A stretch of 54,770 nt of DNA from Pseudoalteromonas piscicida (GTDB taxonomy: Bacteria; Pseudomonadota; Gammaproteobacteria; Enterobacterales; Alteromonadaceae): positions 1-54,770 of the forward strand of contig NZ_NKHF01000022.1 of the NCBI RefSeq assembly GCF_002744175.1. Direction: 5' to 3'. Each line of letters starts with the position of its first letter. Position 1 is the first letter of the stretch. Position numbers and translations under genes: made by a program. Of the stretch, positions 47,916-54,770 are shown piece after piece. The notes below the pieces were generated by a model. The model did not search any database. It saw nothing but the letters and a program-made list of their open reading frames with translations, and had not been told where the DNA came from.

Positions 47916-49820
47916 TTATAAAGTTTCTTCTAACCACTTGAAGAATTCACGCTGCCAGACTATTCCGTTTTGCGGTGTCAGTACCCAGTGGTTTTCTTCA
48001 GGGAAATAAAGAAAACGGCTTTTCAAGCCACGCAATTTAGCGGCTTGGAAGGCTTGCATACCTTGGCTCAGCGGTACACGGTAGTCTTTACCACCATGGA
48101 TCACGAACATCGGCGCATCCCACTTATCAACATAGCTGATTGGGTTAAACTGATTGTATGCTTTGCTGATGGCCGCATTGTTTTGCTCCCAGTACGCGCC
48201 ACCCAATTCGTTGTTCACAAAGAACATTTCTTCGGTTGTGCCGTACATACTGCGCAAATCAAAAATGCCACAGTGCGCGATAAAGGTTTTGAAACGACCA
48301 TCGTGATTGCCAGCTAAGTAAAACGCAGAGTAGCCACCAAAGCTTGCGCCAACTGCCGCGATACGTTTGTTGTCAACGTATGACTCTTTCGCAACATCGT
48401 CGATTGCATCAAGGTAATCTTGCATTACCTTACCACCCCAATCTTGGCTGATGTCTTTGTTCCATTTCACACCGTGCCCTGGCATACCACGACGGTTTGG
48501 CGCAACCACAATATACCCTTGTGATGCCATCACTTGGAAGTTCCAGCGGAAGGAATAGAACTGTGATAACGGTGACTGCGGGCCACCTTGAAGGTATAGC
48601 AGCGTTGGATATTGCTTACGCTTATCAAAATTAGGTGGGTAGATAACCCAGGTTAGCATTTCTTCGCCGTCTTTTGTCTTCACCATTCGCTTTTCAACGT
48701 GAGGTAAATCCAAATCAGCATAAAGCGCCTCGTTCACATTTGTCAGTGCAACGAGCTTTTTGCTATTCAGATCAAAGCGGAAGATCTCTTTTGCTTGATT
48801 CATGCTATTGCGAGTAACAACTAACTTATCGTCTAGAGCTGCTACAATGCTATTAACATCAAACATGCCCTTGGTTAGCTGCTTAATTTTTGGTTTGGCT
48901 TTGGCTTTGGTGTTCACCGCTACTTGAAATAGCTGGATTGTCCCGTCAATTGGTGCAATAAAATAAATATGCTTACCGTCATGACTCCACTCAAAACTAC
49001 TTACTGTGCCGTCCCAATGCGCAGTTAGGTTGATTTCTCTGTCACCCTGCTTAACGATGATGTCATTTTTATCCGCCTCGTTACCGGGCTCATCCATACG
49101 TAAGAAAGCCAGTTGCCCTGTCGACGAGAACTCAGGGCTTTTATCATACCCCAAGTTTTGCTCGGTTAGATTGGTGGTTTTCTTACTGCCTAAGTTATAA
49201 CGGTAAATATCTGTGTTGGTACTGCTCGCATACTCTGCGCCAGTCAGCTTTTTACTGACATAGTAGATATTTTCACCTTTTGGACCCCAAACATAATCGC
49301 TTGAACCACCAAATGGTGACGTCGGACTATCAAAAGGCATCCCTTTCATGATGTCGACTTTTTCTTCTGTGATTAGATCCTGATAGAACACATGTTTAAC
49401 ACTGCCGTCTTTCCAAGTATCCCAATGGCGGTAGTTTAAATCATCAAATACATACGCATCTGCTTGCGTAAGCGCTTTATGTCTATCCGTAGCGAGCACA
49501 GCTTCAACATTAACGGTGTCATGAAATAGTTTTTTGCTGCCATCTGGTGAAATGTTGTCGTCTGACAATATTCCTTGATACGCGCTTAAAAGCTGAGACG
49601 CCCCACCCTTTAACGGCACTTGATAAACTTTGCTATCAAAATCATTGTTTTCAACGCTTGGCGTTGTAACTCGATAAATTACATGGGTGTTGTCTTTAGA
49701 TAACCCAAGCGCACTTACGCGCTTTACTTGCCAAAGCTTGTCTGGGGTCATTACCTCTTTGGCAACTAACCCAAAACTTGGTGCTAATCCTAAGCTAGCA
49801 CATAAAAGAATTCGCAACAT
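47916..49820 (-). CDS. S9 family prolyl oligopeptidase-type peptidase, secreted
   Basis: 634 aa with a signal peptide (MLRILLCASLGLAPSFGLVAK). The N-terminal ~380 residues form a beta-propeller of TolB/PD40 type (DISPDGSKKLFHDTV, SSFEWSHDGKHIYFIAPIDG). The C-terminal alpha/beta hydrolase has the nucleophile Ser in GASFGGYSAFYLAG, Asp in VIHGGKDYRVPLSQG, and His in PEENHWVL. It cleaves short peptides in the periplasm. ATG at 49820 is chosen over an extension to 49934 because the signal peptide begins here and GGAGG lies upstream. The divergent AraC regulator is not adjacent in transcription: it lies upstream on the same strand. Confidence 0.92.
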   Translation of the reverse strand: MLRILLCASLGLAPSFGLVAKEVMTPDKLWQVKRVSALGLSKDNTHVIYRVTTPSVENNDFDSKVYQVPLKGGASQLLSAYQGILSDDNISPDGSKKLFHDTVNVEAVLATDRHKALTQADAYVFDDLNYRHWDTWKDGSVKHVFYQDLITEEKVDIMKGMPFDSPTSPFGGSSDYVWGPKGENIYYVSKKLTGAEYASSTNTDIYRYNLGSKKTTNLTEQNLGYDKSPEFSSTGQLAFLRMDEPGNEADKNDIIVKQGDREINLTAHWDGTVSSFEWSHDGKHIYFIAPIDGTIQLFQVAVNTKAKAKPKIKQLTKGMFDVNSIVAALDDKLVVTRNSMNQAKEIFRFDLNSKKLVALTNVNEALYADLDLPHVEKRMVKTKDGEEMLTWVIYPPNFDKRKQYPTLLYLQGGPQSPLSQFYSFRWNFQVMASQGYIVVAPNRRGMPGHGVKWNKDISQDWGGKVMQDYLDAIDDVAKESYVDNKRIAAVGASFGGYSAFYLAGNHDGRFKTFIAHCGIFDLRSMYGTTEEMFFVNNELGGAYWEQNNAAISKAYNQFNPISYVDKWDAPMFVIHGGKDYRVPLSQGMQAFQAAKLRGLKSRFLYFPEENHWVLTPQNGIVWQREFFKWLEETL

Positions 49821-49941
49821 CGCGAAATGCCTCCAATAATCAAAACCAGAATAGACTACATAAACCCAGCAGAACTTAAAAGCATTCGCGATAAGATATT
49901 TGCGCCTATAGCGCGAGTCACATGCTAGTAGCATAAGTTGT

Positions 49942-50733
49942 TCAAAATGAATTTACATTGTGCTGAAGGTTGGCAATACGGTACTTTCTCGGTGTTTGGT
50001 TAAACAATTTCTTAAACGCTTGTACAAATGCAGAGTCAGAAGCGTATCCCAACTCGATAGCAATTTCCTGTATGCTCTTTTGCGACTCTAACAATTGCAA
50101 AGATAAAACTAACCTTACATTTTGCCTCCACCGTGAAAATGATTGGGAAAACTCTCTTGAGCACAATCGCGACAAAGTGCGCTCAGAAGCCCCAACTTTT
50201 GTTGCCCATTCCTTTAACGTAAATGGTAGATCCGGTTGCTCTTTAAGCTGTAAGAAAATGGATAAAAGACGTTTATCGGTAGGTATGAGTAGGGGTATTT
50301 CATAACGTTTTGCGATCTCGATTTGATCCCGCAATACCGTTAGCAAATGTGTGATATTGGACTGTGCTTGAGTGAGCGTCTTGTTTTCGAATAGAAGCAG
50401 TATTAATGCTTTAATAAATGGCGTTACCAGACAGGTTTTTGGTTCGTCTCCATACTGAACATATTTGTCGGGATTAAGGTAAATCGCCAAAAACTGTGTA
50501 TCTGTAATCGCTATGGATTTATGCACTGTATTTGCAGGTATGTAGAGCATACCATTGTGAGGTACGATCCCGCTTTTATCGCCGATACTTGATTGCAGCA
50601 GCCCCTGCAAAGGAAACACAATTTGATGCCACGAATGTGAGTGGAAGTCATCAATATAGCCAGAAGCCATATTAATCGCTTTAGTTACGATTTGTTTATC
50701 AGAAGAACCTTTGATGAGGTCATTAGCTTGCAT
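49942..50733 (-). CDS. AraC-family transcriptional regulator with cupin sensor domain
   Basis: 263 aa. The N-terminal cupin domain (HSHSWHQIVFPLQGLLQSSIGDKSG, PHNGMLYIPANTVHKS) would bind a small effector. The C-terminal AraC/HTH_18 domain holds two helix-turn-helices (FTLKEWATKVGASERTLSRLCSREFSQSFSRWRQNVRL and SIQEIAIELGYASDSAFVQAFKKLFNQTPRKYR). It is on the same strand as, and 120 bases upstream of, the S9 peptidase gene, and divergent from the glutamine amidotransferase. Either could be its target. Confidence 0.88.
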   Translation of the reverse strand: MQANDLIKGSSDKQIVTKAINMASGYIDDFHSHSWHQIVFPLQGLLQSSIGDKSGIVPHNGMLYIPANTVHKSIAITDTQFLAIYLNPDKYVQYGDEPKTCLVTPFIKALILLLFENKTLTQAQSNITHLLTVLRDQIEIAKRYEIPLLIPTDKRLLSIFLQLKEQPDLPFTLKEWATKVGASERTLSRLCSREFSQSFSRWRQNVRLVLSLQLLESQKSIQEIAIELGYASDSAFVQAFKKLFNQTPRKYRIANLQHNVNSF

Positions 50734-50831
50734 CTTGGCGACTTATCAACATTAAACGTCTGTTAGTATAAGTTACGCCATCCAAATTTAATATACCATC
50801 TACAGCCTATCGTTAATTAAAAGGCACAAAG

Positions 50832-51548
50832 ATGCATATTCACTTTATCGTTCATGAACATTTTGAAGCGCCCGGGGCCTATGAATCGTGGGCAAATAAA
50901 CGCGGTCATACCATTACCTATTCGCGAGTTTATCAAGGCGAATCTCTCCCAAAAAATATCGAAGACTTAGATTTTTTGATTGTAATGGGAGGACCTCAAG
51001 ATCCGGCAACAACTATTGAGCAATGCCCACACTTCGATACAAAAGGTGAACAAGAAGTCATCTTGAACTCGATTACCGCCGGAAAAGTTGTGCTTGGCAT
51101 ATGCCTAGGGTCGCAACTCATTGGTGAAGCGCTAGGTGCAGCATTTGAATCTAGCCCTGAACGTGAAATAGGAAAATACCCGATAACCTTAACGGAAGCT
51201 GGGATGACACACCCACTATTCAGCCATTTTGGAAAAGTGTTGGATGTTGGCCATTGGCATAATGATATGCCAGGACTCACCAATGGCGCACAAGTGATTG
51301 CATATAGCGCAGGGTGCCCAAGGCAAATTGTCGCCTATCGCAACCTAGTATATGGATTTCAGTGCCATATGGAATTTACCAAAGATATCGTCGCATTACT
51401 GATTGAAAATGACGACTTAAGTGACGCTTTACAGTATCGATTTGTAGATGAGCCAGAGGTTTTACTGAATCATAACTATGACGAAATGAACCAAAAACTG
51501 TATGGTTTTTTAGATAAGTTAGAAAGCTTTTATAAATCAGAAAAATGA
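50832..51548 (+). CDS. Class I glutamine amidotransferase-like protein
   Basis: 238 aa. The GATase fold shows DFLIVMGGPQDP, the nucleophile Cys in VLGICLGSQLIGEALG, and the His-x-Glu pair in YGFQCHMEFTKD. Such stand-alone members transfer or hydrolyse glutamine or gamma-glutamyl bonds; the acceptor is unknown. The start has AAGG about 8 bases upstream. It is divergent from the AraC regulator with 98 bases between them and is the last clearly chromosomal gene before the cassette region. Confidence 0.88.
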   Translation: MHIHFIVHEHFEAPGAYESWANKRGHTITYSRVYQGESLPKNIEDLDFLIVMGGPQDPATTIEQCPHFDTKGEQEVILNSITAGKVVLGICLGSQLIGEALGAAFESSPEREIGKYPITLTEAGMTHPLFSHFGKVLDVGHWHNDMPGLTNGAQVIAYSAGCPRQIVAYRNLVYGFQCHMEFTKDIVALLIENDDLSDALQYRFVDEPEVLLNHNYDEMNQKLYGFLDKLESFYKSEK

Positions 51549-51827
51549 GTGTTAATCATACTATTATACTTATAAAATATAATTGCTTATCCAGCCAAAT
51601 TTAGGTGTAATGAATACATAATAAGCGTTGAGCAATGTAGGGAAAGCTTACATAACAAATAGCTAAGCTGATTAAACTAACTAAGAGCGCTGAAGCCTCT
51701 AAAAAGCCTATTTTTCTAGGTAAGCCATAGCATAAACGACACCAACTCTGTCACACCGAGCAGGTAGCGGCTCAACCCAACAAGCGATTATGCGACACAA
51801 ACTGTGTGTCGCATAAATACTTAAATG
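51549..51827. other. Gene-free interval ending in an attC-like right half
   Basis: About 280 bases with no gene. An attC-type left core ACATAAC occurs at 51650-51656. A perfect hairpin TATGCGACACA-AACTG-TGTGTCGCATA is at 51789-51815. The right end (about 75 bases) resembles the stretch before the cassette boundary at 53136: both contain a block like GTGTCGCATAAATACT. The interval ends at a GTTATAC core. Confidence 0.5.
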
Positions 51828-51853
51828 TTATACGACTACGGATAGCCCAAAGT

Positions 51854-52345
51854 ATGCCCAATCCTTTTATTCCTGAATCGTTCAAGCCTCCGACGTTATT
51901 TGATAGTGAAAATTTTCACTTCAGAGTGCTTGAAGAAGAAGTTGCTGAGTTAGACTTTGAAGCTGTAATGTCCAGTCAAAAAAGGCTACAAGGAATATTT
52001 GGCCCTAAAACTGAGTGGCCTAAAGTTAATATGACCCTCGAAGAAAATATAGAAAGCTTAAGGGCTCATAAACAAGAATTTGAATCAAGGGATGCTTTTG
52101 CATATTCCGTATTTAACAATTCAAAAGAAAAATGCCTAGGCTCTGTTTATATAGATCCAAGCCGTTCACTAAATTATGACTGCGAAGTCTACTTGTGGAT
52201 TCGAGATGATAGTATTGCGTTAGAAAAAATACTTTATCAGACTGTCTTAAATTGGCTTCAATCAGTGTGGCCTTTCTCAAAAATAGCATTACCGGGCAAG
52301 TCGATTTCATGGAAAGATTGGACTCATGAGTTAAAAGTTGTATAA
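51854..52345 (+). CDS. GNAT-like N-acetyltransferase (cassette gene)
   Basis: About 163 aa resembling distant GNAT proteins: NFHFRVLEEEVAELDFEAVMSS, FAYSVFNNSKEKCLGSVYIDPS, and a C-terminal WLQSVWPFSKIALPGKSISW. The acetyl-CoA loop is not well conserved, so activity is uncertain. The ATG at 51854 is the first in the cassette; an in-frame GTG at 51806 would start inside the upstream attC-like hairpin and is rejected. The stop TAA overlaps the attC left core GTATAAC, as is usual for tightly packed cassettes. Confidence 0.6.
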   Translation: MPNPFIPESFKPPTLFDSENFHFRVLEEEVAELDFEAVMSSQKRLQGIFGPKTEWPKVNMTLEENIESLRAHKQEFESRDAFAYSVFNNSKEKCLGSVYIDPSRSLNYDCEVYLWIRDDSIALEKILYQTVLNWLQSVWPFSKIALPGKSISWKDWTHELKVV

Positions 52346-52443
52346 CAAGGCAATAATGATAATTAGACGCAAAACGCTTGGCTTTCGCTCCTTTTTCACT
52401 TAAATTACCCGGCTATTTTTCGCCGTTTATAAAGGCGTTAGTG
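52340..52443 (+). mobile_element. attC site, VCR-like
   Basis: 104 bases from left core GTATAAC to right core GTTAGTG. The interior reads like vibrio-type attC sites (ACGCTTGGCTTTCGCTCC; ATTTTTCGCCGTTTATAAAG). The left core is the exact complement of the GTTATAC at the front of the same cassette, 51827. The crossover point would be between 52437 and 52438. Confidence 0.75.
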
Positions 52444-52466
52444 TTAAAGAAAGAGTGGAGATAAAT

Positions 52467-52895
52467 TTGAGATTTTCAGAAGAAGAAATGGTAAACGCGC
52501 TAGTTGCATTAAGGGCAAATGAAAAACCTGTCTATGGCTTTTTCGCTGCTTTTTTTGCTTTAATCCCTGCTGTTTCAATGTACTTTCTATTCGCAGATAT
52601 GGGAGGTGCGCTTTATATAATGTTTGCTATTCCTCCTGCGATGGTTGGTTTTGCTGCTAGATTTGTTGGTCGTAGTTACAAGTTTAAGCACCGTCTACCG
52701 GTCGGCTGTCTTGGTGTTTTAGTTCATTTGATAGGTTGTTACCTGCTAAGTTTAAATCCATTTCTCTATCTAATGGCTCCTGTAGCCTTTGTGATTTCTG
52801 CTAGTGTCGCAAAGGTTAAACTAGAAAGAGTTCATATTTGGGCATTAGATCAAGAAGAAATGGGAAAAATTAATACTAACAAGGCACTAGACTAG
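52467..52895 (+). CDS. Small multi-pass membrane protein (cassette gene)
   Basis: About 142 aa with three to four TM segments (GFFAAFFALIPAVSMYFLFADM, LYIMFAIPPAMVGFAARFV, LPVGCLGVLVHLIGCYLL, LYLMAPVAFVISASVAKV) and charged ends. No family is recognised. Start TTG at 52467 has GGAG (52457-52460) 6 bases before it; GTG at 52455 lies inside that site. The attC-type core TACTAAC (52874-52880) lies within the last codons, so the reading frame runs into the recombination site. Confidence 0.6.
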   Translation: MRFSEEEMVNALVALRANEKPVYGFFAAFFALIPAVSMYFLFADMGGALYIMFAIPPAMVGFAARFVGRSYKFKHRLPVGCLGVLVHLIGCYLLSLNPFLYLMAPVAFVISASVAKVKLERVHIWALDQEEMGKINTNKALD

Positions 52896-53142
52896 GCTAG
52901 CACTGACACCCACTATAATTTTCACCTATGTTATGGTGGGTGTCCGCGATTTAATTTATGCGGTTAATTGGCATATTCAATTTGGATGCAGCGGTGACTA
53001 AAGCAGAGCAAATGAGCTTGCAGCCAAGACAGCAGCTTAAAATCTGTTAGTTAACCTGCTTAATTGCTCAGGGTAGTAGCTCTGTTCAACAATCGATCAT
53101 GCTACACAAGCTAGGTGTCGCATAAATACTAAAGTGTTAGGT
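52874..53142 (+). mobile_element. Putative attC, apparently interrupted by a 166-bp repeat
   Basis: Left core TACTAAC (52874-52880) pairs with GTTAGTG at the front of this cassette (one G-T wobble). The right core is GTTAGGT (53136-53142). The span of 269 bases is too long for a normal attC. The excess corresponds to the hairpin-bearing repeat at 52901-53066, so the element seems to have entered an attC. The alternative is that this is an unusually long site. Confidence 0.45.
52901..53066 (+). repeat. Hairpin-bearing direct repeat, copy 1
   Basis: 160 of 166 bases match 54605-54770, with no gaps. It opens with a long stem GACACCCACTATAA / TTATGGTGGGTGTC (14 bp with one T-G pair) around a 12-nt loop. 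It has no coding capacity. The GACACCCAC arm recurs singly at 254-262 (inverted) and, with one change, at 54510-54518. Confidence 0.85.
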
Positions 53143-53147
53143 ATCAA

Positions 53148-53642
53148 ATGGAAATCACAATACGGAAAGCTGAAATTGCTGATAGTGCTGCATTAAGTAT
53201 GTTGTGGCAGTTTTACCAATACCATCAGAGCTCATTTAATCTAGAAGATGTTGGTTCTGACGGTCGCTTTGATATCGATGAAGAATATCTTGGCTCTGTT
53301 GTGCGTGGTGAAGAAGAGTGTGCCGCTTACCTTATTGTCGTTGCCGACCGGGTTGCGGGCTTTGCTGCCGTTGAGCCAACCAAGATCATGGGCAAGGAAA
53401 TGCCGGAGTTAGCCGATATTTTTATTCTTCCTAAATACCGAAAGCAAGGCATCGCAAAATTTACCATTCAACACTTGATGCAATCTGGAACTAATCAATG
53501 GCATGTAGCGGTCTACTTAAACGACAGCTTAGCGTTGAAATTTTGGAGTAATTTGTTTACTCAATTAAATGTGGCACTTATTGATAAATTAGAGCCTTCT
53601 GAAACAGAAGACTTTCACGAATTTGTCATCACAAATGCCTAA
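53148..53642 (+). CDS. GNAT family N-acetyltransferase (cassette gene)
   Basis: 164 aa. It opens MEITIRKAEIADSAALSMLWQFYQYHQSSF; the acetyl-CoA motif is ELADIFILPKYRKQGIAKFTIQHLM, followed by WHVAVYLNDSLALKFWSNLF. It resembles the YjdJ-like/uncharacterised GNATs common in integron cassettes. It begins only 11 bases inside the cassette; the AGGT of the attC core, 5 bases before the ATG, may double as ribosome site. Its stop overlaps the next attC core GCCTAAC. Confidence 0.85.
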   Translation: MEITIRKAEIADSAALSMLWQFYQYHQSSFNLEDVGSDGRFDIDEEYLGSVVRGEEECAAYLIVVADRVAGFAAVEPTKIMGKEMPELADIFILPKYRKQGIAKFTIQHLMQSGTNQWHVAVYLNDSLALKFWSNLFTQLNVALIDKLEPSETEDFHEFVITNA

Positions 53643-53743
53643 CACATATGAACCTTCTCCGATCAAGTAGGCATAACAGAAAAGAGTAGACGCGCGAAGC
53701 CGCGACCTTATCCGAGTGTTGAACGAGCCCTGCGCCGTTATGT
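53637..53743 (+). mobile_element. attC-like site
   Basis: 107 bases from GCCTAAC to GTTATGT. GCCTAAC pairs with GTTAGGT at the front of the same cassette (6 matches plus T-G). The interior contains GTAGACGCGCGAAGCCGCGACC, which can form a short hairpin. The right core departs from the GTTRRRY consensus at one base. Confidence 0.6.
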
Positions 53744-53984
53744 GATAAGCGAATACAACGTCGCGCGATGGCACTTTACTTTTTTGGAGATTTCAGAAGT
53801 TGAAATACCCAGTTCAAAAAAGGCTAAGATCTGGTATCTTTTCCCCTCGGCCAACAGCTTATGACTCATAGTAGTAGTGCTTGTTTATTTGACAAAAAGA
53901 GCGTACCACTTTCGGCAGTTAGCCTTCTCTTTCACACCTCTCTATAAGTGTCGCACTTATTATCTGAAACCATGGGGTTACGAC
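53744..53984. other. Gene-free leader of the last cassette
   Basis: About 240 bases after the attC-like site and before the next gene's preferred start. An open frame begins at 53877 but is not supported by a ribosome site. No conserved element is recognised, although a cassette-borne promoter could lie here. Confidence 0.45.
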
Positions 53985-54494
53985 ATGACGAAATTCACGT
54001 ATTATAAAAATTTATTTTTATCAGCTATTGGCATAACGTTAGGTCTCTCCATAGGATTTGTAAATTTAAATCAGGTTAATAGTGGTTTTCCTTTCAAAAG
54101 TAGCCTCGTGGAAAAAAGTGGTTTTGTAGATTGGGTTCAAGCATACGACTATGGAATACGCTTCGGGTTTGTTAATGACCCAATGAATTTTAATTATCCA
54201 TCAAAATCAAATGGGCAAGGCGCTGTTGAACAGGCTCTTTTGAAATCAAAAGGTCAACTTGTTACTATTTTATTTGAGGCTTCTGATACACATTCGCCGA
54301 TCTATTCTTCGAAGAAGTATTATAATTTTTTTGAGTTAAAAGTGAATGGACAGCTTGTTCGGTCGTATGAAGAGTCTGAACAAGCTTGGAAGCTAGACAA
54401 CAAGTTAACACCTTTTATTGTTGCTCTATTCTTGATTGGCGGAATATATATATGGCGCAAAACAAAAAAAGAGTACAAATATACTCAATATTGA
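53985..54494 (+). CDS. Membrane protein of unknown function (cassette gene)
   Basis: About 169 aa with an N-terminal TM (LFLSAIGITLGLSIGFV), an extracytoplasmic middle region rich in aromatic and Asn/Ser residues (FVDWVQAYDYGIRFGFVNDPMNFNYPSKS, ILFEASDTHSPIYSSKKYYNFFELKVNG) and a C-terminal TM (FIVALFLIGGIYIW) followed by a basic tail. No family is recognised. The ATG at 53985 is preferred; the frame is open to 53877 but that part reads like a random basic extension. The low G+C and orphan nature fit a cassette gene. Confidence 0.55.
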   Translation: MTKFTYYKNLFLSAIGITLGLSIGFVNLNQVNSGFPFKSSLVEKSGFVDWVQAYDYGIRFGFVNDPMNFNYPSKSNGQGAVEQALLKSKGQLVTILFEASDTHSPIYSSKKYYNFFELKVNGQLVRSYEESEQAWKLDNKLTPFIVALFLIGGIYIWRKTKKEYKYTQY

Positions 54495-54770
54495 AAAAGA
54501 GTTGACCGTGACACCCATCGTTATTTGTCTACATTGAACCAGCCTTTAAGTAAGGTGCAAGTGAGATGCAACAGCATGCTAGAATAACACTGAAGGTAGA
54601 ATAACACTGACACCCACTATAATTTTCACCTATGTTATGGTGGGTGTCCGCGATTTAATTTATGCGGTTAATTGGCATATTCAATTTAGATGCAGCGGTG
54701 ACTATAGCAGAGCAAACGAGTTTGCAGCCAAGACAGCAGCTTAAAACCTGTTAGTTAACCTGCTTAATTC
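54495..54770. other. Gene-free end of window with partial repeats
   Basis: No gene. It holds GACACCCAT at 54510, a short tandem TAGAATAACACTGA (two copies within about 54580-54610), and copy 2 of the 166-bp repeat, which runs off the window. Confidence 0.7.
54605..54770 (+). repeat. Hairpin-bearing direct repeat, copy 2 (cut by window end)
   Basis: Same 166-base unit as 52901-53066 with six substitutions and the same 14-bp GACACCCAC-type stem. It is preceded by the tandem TAGAATAACACTGA, which may be an insertion footprint. The sequence beyond 54770 is not visible; in copy 1 the match is followed by about 70 bases and then a GTTAGGT core. Confidence 0.85.

Larger units (their letters stand above)
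51827..54770. mobile_element. Integron cassette-like array without integrase in view (partial)
   Basis: Four small genes in the same orientation are separated by attC-like sites. At 51827 the core G|TTATAC opens cassette A; its attC begins with GTATAAC (52340-52346), the exact complement. At 53136 the core G|TTAGGT opens cassette C; its attC begins with GCCTAAC (53637-53643), which pairs 6 of 7 plus a wobble. These pairings are what excised circular cassettes require. No integrase gene is seen in this window, so this may be a cassette cluster lacking an integrase, or the edge of a larger array. Confidence 0.65.

Noticed and set aside
53877..53984. Longer N-terminus of the last cassette protein
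   Set aside because: No ribosome site and no hydrophobic or signal-like pattern; the ATG at 53985 precedes a clear TM segment.
51827..54770. Integron integrase gene within the window
   Set aside because: No tyrosine-recombinase reading frame is present in this stretch; it may lie beyond the right edge.

Overview
The window looks like chromosomal DNA of a marine gammaproteobacterium, most likely Pseudoalteromonas or a close relative. The supporting signs are moderate-to-low G+C, a DUF2999 protein, an RsmB-type methyltransferase, a GH19 chitinase with a chitin-binding module, secreted S9 and tricorn-type S41 peptidases, several orphan periplasmic solute-binding-like proteins, and TACCAATT-type intergenic repeats. 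The genus call is inference from gene content. No rRNA, tRNA, CRISPR or prophage was seen.

Layout. 1-5.1 kb: a methyl-accepting chemotaxis protein broken by one frameshift, then a divergent NarL/DesKR-type two-component pair. 5.1-6.5 kb: a histone-deacetylase-family gene followed by two decayed tandem copies of its own 3' end. 6.7-12 kb: secreted and periplasmic proteins of unknown role, plus fpr. 12.3-16.4 kb: a nucleoside salvage block (deoB and deoD on the minus strand, udk and a NupC-type transporter on the plus strand). Its divergent promoter region carries two matching palindromes; deoB and deoD each carry an apparent single-base deletion. 16.5-25.2 kb: a DMT permease, a WD40-like lipoprotein, DUF3667, DUF2999, an rRNA methyltransferase, a GH19 chitinase, and a GNAT/FAD-oxidoreductase/GNAT cluster. 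25.2-29.5 kb: an MHYT hybrid sensor kinase overlapping an HD-GYP response regulator. 29.6-35 kb: an AttEFGH-like ABC export operon, an SDR and a SpoIIAA-like protein. 35.2-39.4 kb: a porin-like barrel and a giant tricorn protease homologue.

39.8-44 kb is the most intriguing block. It is a three-gene operon of a 777-aa ferritin-like (VioB-like) protein with a cysteine-rich C-terminal segment, a DUF692 multinuclear iron oxidase (MNIO) and its DUF2063 partner. It ends in a clear terminator and is followed by a ToxR/CadC-like membrane regulator. The Cys-rich segment has C-x5-C spacing and a CKGxNxCKxxGGC-like motif resembling bufferin-type MNIO substrates. This suggests a RiPP-like modification of a peptide segment embedded in a large enzyme.

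46-51.5 kb: an esterase/TPR protein, a small secreted protein, an S9 peptidase, an AraC regulator and a glutamine amidotransferase. 51.8 kb to the end looks like integron gene cassettes without an integrase in view: small orphan genes (two GNATs, two membrane proteins) separated by attC-like sites. The 7-base ends of two cassettes match their own starts as expected for excisable circles. A 166-bp hairpin-bearing repeat occurs twice there.

Three single-base frameshifts in otherwise intact genes (MCP, deoB, deoD) may be sequencing errors; this should be settled before any claim of gene loss.
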